Notes: generated by a model from the letters alone, not told the origin. DNA of 64,000 bases from JAEUMW01 sp963734295 (GCA_963734295.1 CAVTGS010000012.1:744001-808000), one strand, 5' to 3'; positions 36,975 to 47,144 are shown, counted from the stretch's first letter. Program-made: numbers and translations.

Positions 36975-37317
36975 GTTGGTACCCGCTTAATTGATGTCAT
37001 GTCTAATCAGAAAGATGTCGTTCAGGTTCGTTCCTCTCATATGGAGAGCGACATGAATTGGCTCGAGGTGGACATTACATCGGCTGTAGGCCGGCCCGCC
37101 CGCAGTGTTCGGTTCACATCAGAATGGTTGTTGAGTCGATGAAATAAAAGGGCACTGCCGGTGCTTTCGCTGCTGCGCGTAAGGGTGCGACGGCGCAGGC
37201 GTTCATTCAAGTCGGTGGGCCTGACGGACGGTCGTCGCAGACAACCACACCCGCTGCCAAACACCGATTCGCCTCGGCAGCGCCTTTCCTAACGCGCCCG
37301 TGCGGGCGACGCGGTGC
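36975..37317. other. Intergenic region between the PLD-like and CBM21-EEP genes
   Basis: About 340 bp with visibly lower GC than the window average. No ribosome-site-supported gene, inverted repeat with T-run or known element was recognised. It may contain a separate promoter for the PLD-like gene. Confidence 0.35.
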
Positions 37318-38829
37318 TCACCATCTCGGCTCGAATTCGACGCAATAGCCAACGTGATCGGATACGCGACCATAACGATCGCGCTCCGTAAAGAGCTCCC
37401 TGGCCGACACCGCCTGCAAAGGGCCATTCTTACGCATGAAAATATAGTCGATGCGACCATCCTTCGCGAGGTAGCGGTCGATGTTCGGCGCTGACCGCCG
37501 GAAAACCTTCTCGAACACACTCGGCGAAGTAATCGCCAGGAACTGGTCTTCGTATTCCTGGGTTCGAACGATCGCCTCGTACCCTTCCGAACCGGCCTTG
37601 ACGTTGAAATCGCCACACAGGAAGGTGGTGGCGATATGGTCGCCATGCTTGTGGTTCGCCCAGGCGCGCAGCCGTTCGAACTGCTCCAGGAAGCCGCCGC
37701 TCGGCCAGCTGAGGTGGGCTGAAAACACGTTCACTACGCCCATGTAGGGCACGTGCACCTGCACCATCACCACCTTGCGCGCGTTGATGCTGTATACGTC
37801 GGCGCTGGAGGAGACATAGCCGGCGTCGTTCACGATGAGATCGAACTTGCTCAGGACCGCAATGCCTTCGCGGTAGCGGTCGAAACCGAGATGCGACCAG
37901 TCGGTGTGGAGATGATAATGCCGGTGCAGCCGGTCACAAATGATCTTCGCCGCGTTCGAGTTCCAGTCCCCCCGACCCTCGCCCCAGTTCTCGGCCACCT
38001 CCTGCAGGCAGACAACATCGATATCCAGGTCATCGATGGCTCGGGCAATCTGACTCAACTTGGCGTCCTGATTCTCCTCCTGATAGCAATGCAGGTTCAG
38101 GGTCAGGATCTTCAGGCGCTGGCGGCGTGCCAGGTAATTCCGGCCGAAATTGTTATCCCAGATCGTGCCGCCAGGTGTCTCGCAGGCGATCGCGTACTGA
38201 ACGCGAAACGCGTCATCGATCTTGAGTTGGCTGATCCAAATACTTGTATCGTATCGATTCGGGTTTCTCGCGCTGCTCCTGCGCATCTTGTCCCAATGCA
38301 TTCTCTTGAAGAAGCAGGGTGTGACATGCGTAGTGCGCCAGTTGTCCGTTGTCCAGTGGAGGTAGACGCGCTTGGGCTGAATGGAATGGCGTACGGCGAC
38401 CGTGACGGGATAGAAACGCTGCCCGGTCTGAAGGATCCGGTTGCAATCGGCATTCAGCAGCTGCGCGTGCTTCTCCAGCAGCACACCCGAGTCGGCATTG
38501 GAGACATAGTTGCGCGAACAGTTATTGTCCCAGTACTCCTTGCCCAGCACCCGGTAGCGTAGGGCAAACTCGATATCTCCTGGCAGGGACGCATCCTCCG
38601 ACGGATTGAACGTATCCCGAGCACACCAGATTTCGCGGTTCCCGCCGCCGGGGCTGTGATGCACTGCCCGGATCGTGCGCCAGACGCCATCCTCGCCGGA
38701 CCAGTGAACCTCCACCAGCTTGTCGTAGGCGATGTGCTCCACGATTACGAAGAAGACCAGTTCCTGCTGGAGGCGGTGCTTGGTTCTCGTGATCGTATTT
38801 CTCACGTGGAGCAGTTGGATAGGTTCCAT
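37318..38829 (-). CDS. Tandem CBM21 domains fused to endonuclease/exonuclease/phosphatase-family hydrolase
   Basis: This 503-aa protein begins with two CBM21-like modules. The first is about 5-112 (VHWSGEDGVW 41-50, YWDNNCSRNY 99-108) and the second about 135-233 (LHWTTDNWRT 157-166, IWDNNFGRNY 223-232). A full EEP (DNase I/sphingomyelinase-like) domain follows from 239: Asn245 in LTLNLH, Glu277 in CLQEV, His372 in SAHLSW, Asp407/Asn409 in CGDFNV, Asp461 in RIDYIF and Asp491-His492 in VSDHVG. All catalytic positions are intact. CBM21 normally binds glycogen or starch. No signal peptide is present, so a cytoplasmic role, perhaps glycogen-associated, is possible. The substrate may be nucleic acid, lipid or inositol phosphate. 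Confidence 0.82.
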   Translation of the reverse strand: MEPIQLLHVRNTITRTKHRLQQELVFFVIVEHIAYDKLVEVHWSGEDGVWRTIRAVHHSPGGGNREIWCARDTFNPSEDASLPGDIEFALRYRVLGKEYWDNNCSRNYVSNADSGVLLEKHAQLLNADCNRILQTGQRFYPVTVAVRHSIQPKRVYLHWTTDNWRTTHVTPCFFKRMHWDKMRRSSARNPNRYDTSIWISQLKIDDAFRVQYAIACETPGGTIWDNNFGRNYLARRQRLKILTLNLHCYQEENQDAKLSQIARAIDDLDIDVVCLQEVAENWGEGRGDWNSNAAKIICDRLHRHYHLHTDWSHLGFDRYREGIAVLSKFDLIVNDAGYVSSSADVYSINARKVVMVQVHVPYMGVVNVFSAHLSWPSGGFLEQFERLRAWANHKHGDHIATTFLCGDFNVKAGSEGYEAIVRTQEYEDQFLAITSPSVFEKVFRRSAPNIDRYLAKDGRIDYIFMRKNGPLQAVSARELFTERDRYGRVSDHVGYCVEFEPRW

Positions 38830-38864
38830 GGTTCATCCAGTAACGTCTGCTCCCTGCTGGAAAT

Positions 38865-39056
38865 TCACGAGCGGGATGCGGGGTTGATCGGTCGAGCAGC
38901 CGGGGCATGCGCGGCGGCGAACTGCCCATTCAATTCGGCGCGCAACCGTGTGAACTGACGCAACGCGAAATCGGTGATCTCGATGCCGCTTCGGGCGGCG
39001 GCGGTGTGGCTCTCCCAGGTCGCTGCCATGACCTCGGGCCGCTTCTCGGCTAGCAT
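38865..39056 (-). CDS. Small helical protein upstream of CBM21-EEP gene
   Basis: This 63-aa protein starts at ATG 39056, where GGAGGTGAAA directly precedes the start codon and rules out the longer frame. The sequence (MLAEKRPEVMAATWESHTAA, GIEITDFALRQFTRLRAELN) is predicted helical and resembles a short segment of phasins, but it is too short for certainty. It lies 35 bp upstream of the CBM21-EEP gene on the same strand and probably shares its transcript. It is divergent from the phasin gene at 39451. Confidence 0.6.
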   Translation of the reverse strand: MLAEKRPEVMAATWESHTAAARSGIEITDFALRQFTRLRAELNGQFAAAHAPAARPINPASRS

Positions 39057-39450
39057 TTTCACCTCCACGTGTCGCATCTGTGTGCGCAAGATACCCCTGA
39101 CGCAGGCTGAGGGGAAAGCGTATCGTCAGGCTAATCCCGGCGCCCCGTCGGGGGGCAGAAAGACGCAGAGGATGCCATGCTTGAGGTCTCCGAGAAAGTC
39201 GCGGCAGCTCGCTGTCCTTTCCTGTGCGCCCGGGGCCTAGCCCACCCGCACCTTCATGCCCTCATCGGTGAACCCCCAAGCCCGCCTGAAACGCGTCGCG
39301 CGGCTGCCCAAGGTGAACCCGCTCGCCACCCAGGGAAGAGAGTGCTACGATCCGCTAACTCAACGTGGCCTCGGCGGCCGCAGCCTGTCACTCGCGACGT
39401 ATTTTGGCAATGCCCGTAACGGCAGTTAAAGCCACTAGGAGGATTCGAAA
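39057..39450. other. Divergent promoter region before the phasin gene
   Basis: About 390 bp between two genes reading outward. It should hold both promoters. No recognised operator, RNA or repeat. An AGGAGG site is placed 8 nt before the phasin ATG. Confidence 0.4.
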
Positions 39451-39861
39451 ATGGAAAAGCCCATGGCGTCATTCACCGACATCACGAAGATGATGGAGCA
39501 ATTCAAACTGCCGGGCGTTGATCTCTCTGCGCTGATGGAAGGCAGGCGTAAGGACATCGAGGCGCTCACGCAAGTCAACAAGATTGCATTGGAGAGTTCG
39601 CAAACCATGGCGCAGAAGCAGGTCGAGATTCTGCAAAAGACCATGCAGGAACTGACGCAAGCAATGACCGCCGGCAAACCGTTGGAGAACCCTGCCAAGC
39701 AAGGTGAACTGGTCCAGCATGCCATGGAGAAGGCGTTCGCTTACATGATGGAGCTCGCGGAGGTGGCCCGCAAGGCCCATACTGAAGCTCTCGATGTGAT
39801 CAACAAGCGCGCTCAGCAGAACATGCAGGAGCTGACGAGCTTGGTGCAATCCAAGAAGTAA
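39451..39861 (+). CDS. Phasin family protein
   Basis: This 136-aa protein matches the Phasin_2/granule-associated pattern: an amphipathic N-terminus (FTDITKMMEQFKLPGVDLSA), then continuous helices with MEGRRKDIEALTQVNKIAL and QKQVEILQKTMQELTQAMTA, and a helical C-terminus. Phasins coat polyhydroxyalkanoate granules. AGGAGG lies 8 nt upstream of the ATG. No PHA synthase is in the window, but two PHB-depolymerase-like esterases are (30.3 and 52.4 kb). Confidence 0.85.
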   Translation: MEKPMASFTDITKMMEQFKLPGVDLSALMEGRRKDIEALTQVNKIALESSQTMAQKQVEILQKTMQELTQAMTAGKPLENPAKQGELVQHAMEKAFAYMMELAEVARKAHTEALDVINKRAQQNMQELTSLVQSKK

Positions 39862-40393
39862 GCGCCGCGTCCCGCCGCGTCGAGTGTCGGGCGCGGTTGT
39901 CGCGAAATGCGGATGATGACAGGCGGGCGACGAAGTTCGTAGCCAAACCGCGCAGCGCGGAACAACGGGGTCCTTTGGGGATGCGACCGCAGAGCGGGGT
40001 GCAGCGCACCGTGCCCGGTGATCGGTTGTAGGCCCATAAGCCCGCGGCGCGCGAGTCGAGTGGGTACTTTCTAATGAGTGCCCCGACCTGGCGTTCGAGA
40101 AGGCGCTGCTGACAACGCGCGCCCGCGAGGTCGTGCGTCGCGGCCGGGCGGCATGCTGAACTCTCCTCGCGCTGCGGCTAAAGCCGCCTTCAACTCGACG
40201 GGATCATCGTTGATCAGCGCGTCCTCTTATGAGCGGACCAGCGCTTGAGCTGCCGCTCACGCGCGGCGATTGCAGTAGCCCCTCGAAGGGCAGGAGTTCC
40301 AACGCCACCTCGCGGATTATTTCTTCGCCGTCAGTCGCGGTCAATCGGCGATTTCGTGTTGAGCGCCCCAGAGCGTCGTCGATGCCTTCTCGG
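39862..40393. other. Gene-free stretch between phasin and efflux operon
   Basis: About 530 bp with no supportable gene. It includes the 3' flank shared with repeat copy A just before 40394. The remaining sequence shows no tRNA, terminator or element that I can recognise. Confidence 0.4.
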
Positions 40394-40945
40394 TCATTGC
40401 GCCTGCCCGCTATCTGACAGCGTCGTGGGCGCATCCCACCCACCGCCCAACGCGCGTATCAGTGCAACCGTCGAGTTCGCCCGCGAGCCGCGGATCTGCG
40501 TGTCGAGGCGCTGAACGACGAGCAACGTCCGCTGCGCCTCGATCACGTCGAGATAGCTGGTCGCCCCCGCGTTGTAGCGCACGTCCGCGATCTCGCGCCG
40601 CGCGCGCGGCGCTGACGAGCGAGTCCTGCGTCGACTGCGCCTGCCCGTCCAGGGTGCGCAGCGCGACGAGGTTGTCCTCGACCTCCGCGAACGCGACCAG
40701 CACCTGCTGGCGGTAGACCGCCACGGACTCCTGCAATGCCGCTTCGGCGCGCTCGAGGTTGGCCCGGTTGCGCCCCCCGTCGATGATCGGCGCGGTGAGG
40801 ATGGTGCCAATCAGGGGGCCGAGCAGCCACGTGCGGCTCGACCAGTTGAAGAGGTCCGCGAGATCCGCCGATTCGTAACCGCCCGCCGCGGTCAGCCTGA
40901 GCACCGGGAAGAACGCGGACTTGGCAACACCGATGCGCGAATTGG
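40372..40945 (-). repeat. Direct repeat copy B (nodT 3' end)
   Basis: This is the counterpart of 34760-35336 in the same orientation, forming the 3' third of the outer-membrane efflux gene. Similarity runs from just after the stop codon to the codons for ANSRIGVAKS. Confidence 0.8.
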
Positions 40946-41861
40946 CGGCAGCCATCTGCCGGCTCGCCGCCGCGATGTCGGGCCGCCGCTCGAGCAGCTC
41001 CGACGGCAGACCCGCCGGAATCGCCGGCAGCTCGTTGCGCGAGCGGCGCGACCTCGATCGCGAGCGCGGCGGGCGGCTTGCCGAGGAGCACCGCGAGCGC
41101 GTGTTCGAGCTCGCCACGCCGGCGCTCGAGTCCGATCGCGTCGGTGCGCGCGTTCGACGCCTCGGTCTTCGCGCGCGCGAGATCGAGCTCGCTGATGTCG
41201 CCCAGGTCGAAGCGCTTCTGCAGGAGCCGTACGCTTTCGTCCCGCCAGGCCACGGTCTCGCGCAGGATGCGCAACTCGTCGTCGGTGGCACGCAGCGCGA
41301 AATAGGTCTGCGCCACGTCCGCCTGCAGCGCGAGCGTCACCGAGCGGAAGGTCGCGACGTTCGACTCGTAGTCGCTGCGCGTCGCGTTGACGGTATCGGA
41401 CACGCGCCCGAAGAGATCCACCTCGTAGCTCACCGTCGAGCAGCGCGCGCCACGCGGTGTACGGATCGACGTCGGTGCCGGGAGGCAGGCCGAGCGAGAC
41501 CCCCGTGGGCTGGACGCGCGACGGCCCGAAGCCGGCGTTTACCTGCGGAATGCGGTCCGCCTTCGCAACGCCGACGAGCGAGCGCGCCTGCACCACGCGC
41601 GCGGCAGCCGCCTGCAGACTTCTGATTCGCCGCGGTCGCGTCATCCTCGAGCCGGTCGAGCACGGGATCGTTGAACACTTTCCACCACTGCCCGCGGGGC
41701 AGCTCTTCGGACGGCTGCGCGGGCTTCCAGGCGCCCTGCTCTGCCGGCGGCAGCTCCTTGAAGCGGGCCGGCACCTCGACCTCCGGCTGCTTGAGCTCGG
41801 GCGCGAGCGAACAGCCGGCGAGCACCAGCAGAATAGGCACGGCTCGCACCGATCGGTTCAT
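40394..41861 (-). CDS. RND efflux outer-membrane lipoprotein (NodT/OprM family), four frameshifts
   Basis: Joining five frame segments gives about 487 aa. The start is MNRSVRAVPILLVLAGCSLA with a lipobox (LAGC). TolC-fold signatures follow: SYEVDLFGRVSDTVNATRSD, DVAQTYFALRATDDELRILR, LPSELLERRPDIAAASRQMA, ANSRIGVAKSAFFPVLRLTA and APIIDGGRNRANLERAEAAL. Breaks lie near 41630, 41435, 41045 and 40605, and each is repaired by removing one base. The ATG overlaps the RND pump stop (ATGA). It forms the outer-membrane exit duct of the tripartite pump. Its 3' third is duplicated at 34.8-35.3 kb. Confidence 0.85.
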
Positions 41862-44800
41862 CGCACGCCTCCAGCATCGGGTGCCGCCGCCTTCGGCGTC
41901 CTGCCGCGCACGTGGCCCTTGCGGCGGCGGTGCAGCAGCACGTAGAACACCGGCGTGAGGAAGAGCCCGAAGAACGTCACGCCGAGCATCCCGTAGAAAA
42001 CGGCAACACCCATCGCGTGGCGCATCTCCGAGCCGGCGCCGGTCGAAAACACGAGCGGGAGCACGCCCATGATGAAGGCGAACGAGGTCATCAGGATCGG
42101 ACGCAACCGCATGCGGCAGGCTTCGAGCGCGGCGCGCACCGGATCGTGGCCGGATTCGTTCATCTCGAGTTCGCGCGCGAACTCCACGATCAGGATCGCG
42201 TTCTTGCATGCGAGCCCCATCAGCACGAAGAGCGCGATCTGGGTGAAGATGTTGTTGTCGCCCCCGGTCAGGATCACGCCCGCGATCGCGAAGAGCAGGC
42301 ACATCGGCACGATCAGGATGATCGCGAGCGGCAGCTTGAGGCTTTCGTACTGCGCGGAAAGCACCAGGAACACGAGCAGCACGCAGAGGGGGAAGACGAG
42401 GATCGCGGTGTTGCCGGCAAGGATCTCCTGGTAGGTGAGGTCGGTCCACTCGAACGTGATGCCGCGCGGCAGGGTTTCCCTGGCGATGCGCTCGATCGCA
42501 TCCTGCGCCTGGCCGGAGCTGAAGCCCGGCGCGGCTCCGCCGTTCAGGTCGGCCGAAGGAAACGCGTTGTAGCGGATCGCGCGGTCCGGACCGAAGCTCG
42601 GGTCGACACGCAGCACCGACCCGAGCGGCACGAGCTCACCCTTGGCGTTACGCGTCTTCAACTGCGCGATGTCCTCGGCGCGCGACCGAAACGGCGCATC
42701 CGCCTGCACGACCACCCGGTAGGTGCGGCCGAAGCGGTTGAAGTCGTTCACGTAGAGCGACCCCAGGTTGATCTGCATGGTGTCGAACACGTCGGTGAGC
42801 GCGACGCCCATGCGCTTCGCCTTGGCGCGGTCGACGTCCGCGAAGAGCTGCGGGACGTTGATCTGAAAGCTGGAGAAGACGCCTGCGAGCTCCGGCGTCT
42901 GCCACGCCTTCATCTGCATCGCCTTCATGGCGTCGTAGAGCGCCTGGTCGCCCAGCCCGGCGCGATCCTCGACCTGCAGCTTGAAGCCCCCGATCGTGCC
43001 CGAGGCCGTTGACGGGCGGCGGCGGGAACACGGCGATGAAGGCGTCCTCGATACTCGCCCAGACGCTGGTTGATCTCCCCGGCGATGGCGCCGCCCGAAA
43101 GCTGCGGTGACTTGCGCTTCTCGAACTCGTCGAGGCCGAAGAACACGATGCCCGCATTCGGCGCGTTGGTGAAGCCCGCGATCGAGAGTCCCGGGAAGCC
43201 GACCGCGTCCTTCACGCCCGGCGTCTTCATGGCGATCTCGGACATGCGGCGGATCACGTCCTCGGTGCGATCGAGCGAGGCGCCGTCCGGGAGCTGCGCG
43301 AAGCCGACCAGATACTGCTTGTCCTGGCTCGGTACGAACCCTTGCGGCACCTTCTGGAACGCGAACCACGTGAGCCCGATCAGCACGAGGTAGACGATCA
43401 ACGCGATCGTCTTGTGGTCGAGCACGCGTGCGACTGCCCCCTCGTACTTCCGTGCGCCCGCCTTGAAGGAGCGGTCGAACCACCGGAAGAAACGGACCGA
43501 GCAGCGCGGTCCATCGCGCGCGTGAGCCAGTCCTTCGGCGCATCGTGCGGCTTGAGCAGCAGCGCGGCGAGCGCCGGCGACAGCGTGAGCGAGTTGAACG
43601 CCGAGATCACGGTCGAGATCGCGATGGTGAGCGCGAACTGCCGGTAGAACTGGCCGGTCAGGCCCGACACGAAGGCGATCGGCACGAACACCGCGCACAG
43701 CGTCAGCGCGATGGCGATGATGGGGCCGCTCACCTCGCGCATCGCGCGGTAGGTCGCGGTCTTGGCGTCGTGGCCGAGCTCGATGTTGCGTTCGACGTTC
43801 TCCACCACCACGATCGCGTCGTCGACCACGATGCCGATGGCGAGCACGAGACCGAAGAGCGTCAGCGTGTTGATCGAAAAGCCGAAGAGCAGCATGAACG
43901 CGAAGGTGCCGACGATCGAGACCGGCACCGCCACCAGCGGAATGATCGACGCGCGCCACGTCTGCAGGAACACGATCACGACGATGCACGACGAGCAGGA
44001 TCGCTTCGAGCAGCGTCTCGATCACCGCCTGGATCGACTTCTGCACGAAGCGCGTCGGATCGTAGACGATGTCGAAGGCGACCCCCGCCGGAAAGTCGCG
44101 GCTTCATCTCCGCCATCGCCGCGCGGACGTTGTTGGAGAGCTGGATCGCGTTCGACCCCGGCGCCTGGAAGATCGCGATCGCCACCGCCGGCTTGTTGTT
44201 CAAGCAGGGAGCGCAGGGCGTACTCGCCGGCGCCGAGCTCGATGCGCGCGACGTCCTTGAGCCGCAGCACGCCGCCTTCCGGCGAGGTCGCGACGATCAC
44301 GTCGCCGAATTCCTCCTCGGTCACGAGCCGTCCCTGCGTGTTCACCGAGAGCTGGAAGTCCGTGTTCTTCGCCGCGGGCGGCGCGCCGACGACCCCGGCC
44401 GCCACCTGCTTGTTCTGCTCGCGCAGCGCCGCGCACCACGTCGGTCGCGGTGAGGTTGCGGCTCGCGAGCTTCTGCGGGTCGAGCCACACGCGCATTGCG
44501 TAGTCGCCGGCGCCGAACACGAGCACCTGCCCCATGCCCGGGAATGCGCAGCAGGTTGTCCTTGATGTTGAGGACCGCGTAGTTGCGCAGGTAGAGCTCG
44601 TCGTAGCGCTCGTCGGGCGACAGGATGTGCACCACCATCGCGAAGTCGGGCGAGCTCTTCTGCGTGACGACGCCGATCTGCCGCACTTCTTCCGGCAGTC
44701 GCGGCAGCGCGCGCTGCACGCGGTTCTGCACCTGCGTCTCGGCCTGGTCGATGTCGGTGCCGATCTTGAACGTCACGGTGAGCTGCAGCACGCCGTCGGT

Positions 44801-45055
44801 GGTCGCCTGCGACTCCATGTAGAGCATGTTCTCGACGCCGTTGATCTGCTCCTCGAGCGGTGCGGCGACGGTCTCGGCGATGACCTTGGGGTTCGCGCCG
44901 GGGTAGACCGCGCGCACCACCACCGACGGCGGCACGACGTCGGGATACTCGCTCACCGGCAGGTTGAAGATCGAGATCAGACCGGCCAGAAAGATCAGAA
45001 CCGACAGCACGCCCGCGAAGATCGGGCGATCGATAAAGAAGCGCGAGATGTTCAT
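41858..45055 (-). CDS. RND multidrug efflux pump, HAE1 family, about eight frameshifts
   Basis: The restored product is about 1063 aa, normal for AcrB/MexF-type proton-driven pumps. It starts MNISRFFIDRPIFAGVLSVL. The core contains VVVRAVYPGANPKVIAETVA, PLEEQINGVENMLYMESQAT, and helix 4 with its proton-relay Asp pair GIVVDDAIVVVENVERN. The second half has VPQGFVPSQDKQYLVGFAQL and LVLSAQYESLKLPLAIIL. Breaks sit near 44540, 44430, 44203, 44100, 43980, 43503, 43045 and 43008; seven need one base removed, one needs one added. All segments remain conserved between breaks, so this looks like sequence error rather than decay. Substrates unknown. Confidence 0.88.
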
Positions 45056-45059
45056 CGGG

Positions 45060-46280
45060 CTACCCGGCTGCGGCCGCAGGAGGCGAACCGGGACGGCCGT
45101 TGCTCGCAGGCGCTTCCATCGGCACCTTCTCGGGCGTCACGGGCGCACCGGGCCGCGCGCGCTGCAGGCCGTTCACGACGATGAGCTCGCCCGGCTTGAG
45201 CCCGGACTCGATCACGCGCAGCCCGTCGACCAGGCGGCCGATCTTCACTTCCCGGAACTGCGCCTTGTTCTCGCCGTTCACGACCAGCACGAACCGCTTG
45301 CTCTGATCGGTGCCGATGGCCCGGTCTGCGACCAGCACCGCGACCCGCGGCTGCGCCGCGTTGCCGAGCTTGACGCGCGCGAAGAGCCCGGGCGTGAATC
45401 GCCCGGCCTTGTTGTCGAGCACCGCGCGCATGCGCACCGTTCCGGTCTGCGGATCGACCCGGTTGTCGACGAATTCGAGGCGCCCGACGTGCGGGAACCC
45501 AGGTTCATCGGCGAGCCCGACGGCGATCGGCAGCGCGCCGCCGCGCGCGTTGGCGATGTACTTGAGGAACGCACCCTCGTCCACCTCGAACGACACGTAG
45601 ATCGGGTTGGACGACACCACCGTGGTGAGCAGCGGCGAGTTCGGCACCTCGCCCTGGATCAGGTTGCCCGGCGTGATCTCGGCCTTGCCGACGCGCCCGG
45701 AGACCGGCGCCGTGACGCGCGTGTAAGAAAGGTTGAGCCGCGCGGTATCGAGCGCTGCCTGGTTCGCGCGCAGTTGCGCTTCGAGGCTGCGCACCGACGC
45801 GGCAGCTTCGTCGTATTCGCGCTTCGAGGTCGCGCGTTCGGCGAGCAGCGCTTCGTTCCGCGCGAGGACCGTGCGCGCCAGGTCGAGCTGGGCGCGGGTG
45901 TTGCCGAGCGTTGCCTGCGCCTGGGCCACCGCCGCCTCGAACGGACGCGGATCGATCAGGAACAGGAGGTCGCCCTTCTTCACCTCCGCGCCGGACTTGA
46001 AGTGCACCGACTGGATGTAGCCGGTGACGCGTGCGCGCACCTCGACCTGGTCGATCGCCTCGATGCGCCCCGGAAACTCGTCGGTCTCGACGATCTGCTT
46101 CTCGACGGCCGCGGCCACGCTCACGGGCGGCGGCCCTGGCGGCGGCCCGGGGGGCGGGCCGGATGGTTTGTTGCACGCGGCGAGCGCAAGCACCACGACG
46201 ATGGCGATCGCATGGAGCACTCGCCGTGGGTAGGCAGCATGGGAAGTCTGGATGCACATGACGTGATGGGGATCGATCAT
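45060..46280 (-). CDS. RND periplasmic adaptor lipoprotein (HlyD/AcrA family)
   Basis: This 406-aa protein has a lipoprotein signal with VLALAACNKPS, a proline-glycine linker (SGPPPGPPPGPPP), and the adaptor domains. These are barrel-sandwich/lipoyl halves (FPGRIEAIDQVEVRARVTGY, VTAPVSGRVGKAEITPGNLI), an alpha-hairpin (RTVLARNEALLAERATSKRE) and a membrane-proximal end (LVVNGENKAQFREVKIGRLV). ATG 46280 overlaps the preceding hydrolase stop; ATG 46259 is a second candidate, but both keep the lipobox. It bridges the RND pump (4 bp downstream) and the outer-membrane lipoprotein. Confidence 0.93.
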   Translation of the reverse strand: MIDPHHVMCIQTSHAAYPRRVLHAIAIVVVLALAACNKPSGPPPGPPPGPPPVSVAAAVEKQIVETDEFPGRIEAIDQVEVRARVTGYIQSVHFKSGAEVKKGDLLFLIDPRPFEAAVAQAQATLGNTRAQLDLARTVLARNEALLAERATSKREYDEAAASVRSLEAQLRANQAALDTARLNLSYTRVTAPVSGRVGKAEITPGNLIQGEVPNSPLLTTVVSSNPIYVSFEVDEGAFLKYIANARGGALPIAVGLADEPGFPHVGRLEFVDNRVDPQTGTVRMRAVLDNKAGRFTPGLFARVKLGNAAQPRVAVLVADRAIGTDQSKRFVLVVNGENKAQFREVKIGRLVDGLRVIESGLKPGELIVVNGLQRARPGAPVTPEKVPMEAPASNGRPGSPPAAAAG

Positions 46281-47123
46281 GGATGCGGGACGCTTCCTGG
46301 ACTCGCGAGCCGCGGGCGCAGAAAACCGTCGATCACGGTCCACGTCTCGTCGGTCCAGCAGTGTGAAACGGTTTCGATATTCGGCATGCGCGAGACCTGG
46401 GTCGTGACGCCCGCCGCGATGAGCTTCGCGCCGTAGTGTTCGGCCTCGTCGCGCAGGGGATCGCCATCGCACGTGACGATCAGCGCCGGTGCGAGGCCGG
46501 CGAGCCGCGTCGACGACACCGGGGCGGCGTAGGGGTGAACCCGGTCCGCGGCATTGGGCAAATACGTGCGGTAACAAGCGCCGCAGACGCCCGGCGTGTG
46601 CGTTGTGCCCGCCACGAATCGTTGCATGGAGGGCGAACTCAGGCTCGGGTCGAGCATGGGCCCGACGAGCACCTGAGCCGCCAGCGCCGGAGCGCCGCGG
46701 TCGCGCGCCATCATTGCCGTGGCAGCAGCGAGGTTGCCGCCGGCCTCCTCGCCTGCCACGACGATGCGCTGCACATCCCACCCGCGTGCGCGCGCTTCCG
46801 CGCTCGCCCACGAAAGGGCAGCATACGCATCCTCGGCGGCAGCGGGAAACGGGCGCTCCGTGGCGAGCGTGTACTCGGGAGTGGCGACGAGGAGCACCGA
46901 GGCGCGCCGCCATCGCTGCCGCGGTCGATGCGATCGCGTCGAGCCCCCCACGCACGAAGCCGCCGCCATGGAACAGGATCACCAGAGCGCCCGGGCAGCG
47001 AATGCCGTTGGGCGTGTGGAGGCGAAGGCGAAGCTCGCGGCCCTGACTGCGGAACGAGTGCTCGGCAACGCTGACCGGGGTGCCGGGCGGGCCTGCGGGC
47101 GGCCGCCTCCGAGCTTGCATCAT
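46277..47123 (-). CDS. Alpha/beta hydrolase-fold protein lacking the serine nucleophile, one frameshift
   Basis: Two frames joined near 46905 give about 281 aa of the hormone-sensitive-lipase-like (fold-3) family. The oxyanion segment is intact (VILFHGGGFVRGGLD), as are the acid region (LIVTCDGDPLRDEAEHYG) and LVGPMLDPSLSS. The nucleophile elbow, normally GDSAGGN, reads GEEAGGN, with Glu in the serine position. The DNA gives two clear GAG codons there. It is probably non-hydrolytic, perhaps a binding protein or with altered chemistry. It overlaps the adaptor gene (ATGA), so it is a member of the efflux operon. Confidence 0.78.
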
Positions 47124-47144
47124 GGCGTCAGCGCCGCTGCCGGC

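Noticed and set aside
36991..37142. Plus-strand short frame between the PLD-like and CBM21-EEP genes
   Set aside because: No Shine-Dalgarno and no conserved pattern; most of the frame lies antisense to the PLD gene start.
41858..45055. Programmed +1 frameshifting as an explanation for the pump's broken frame
   Set aside because: Eight breaks without a shared slippery sequence, and the same defect in unrelated genes, make recoding implausible compared with sequence error.
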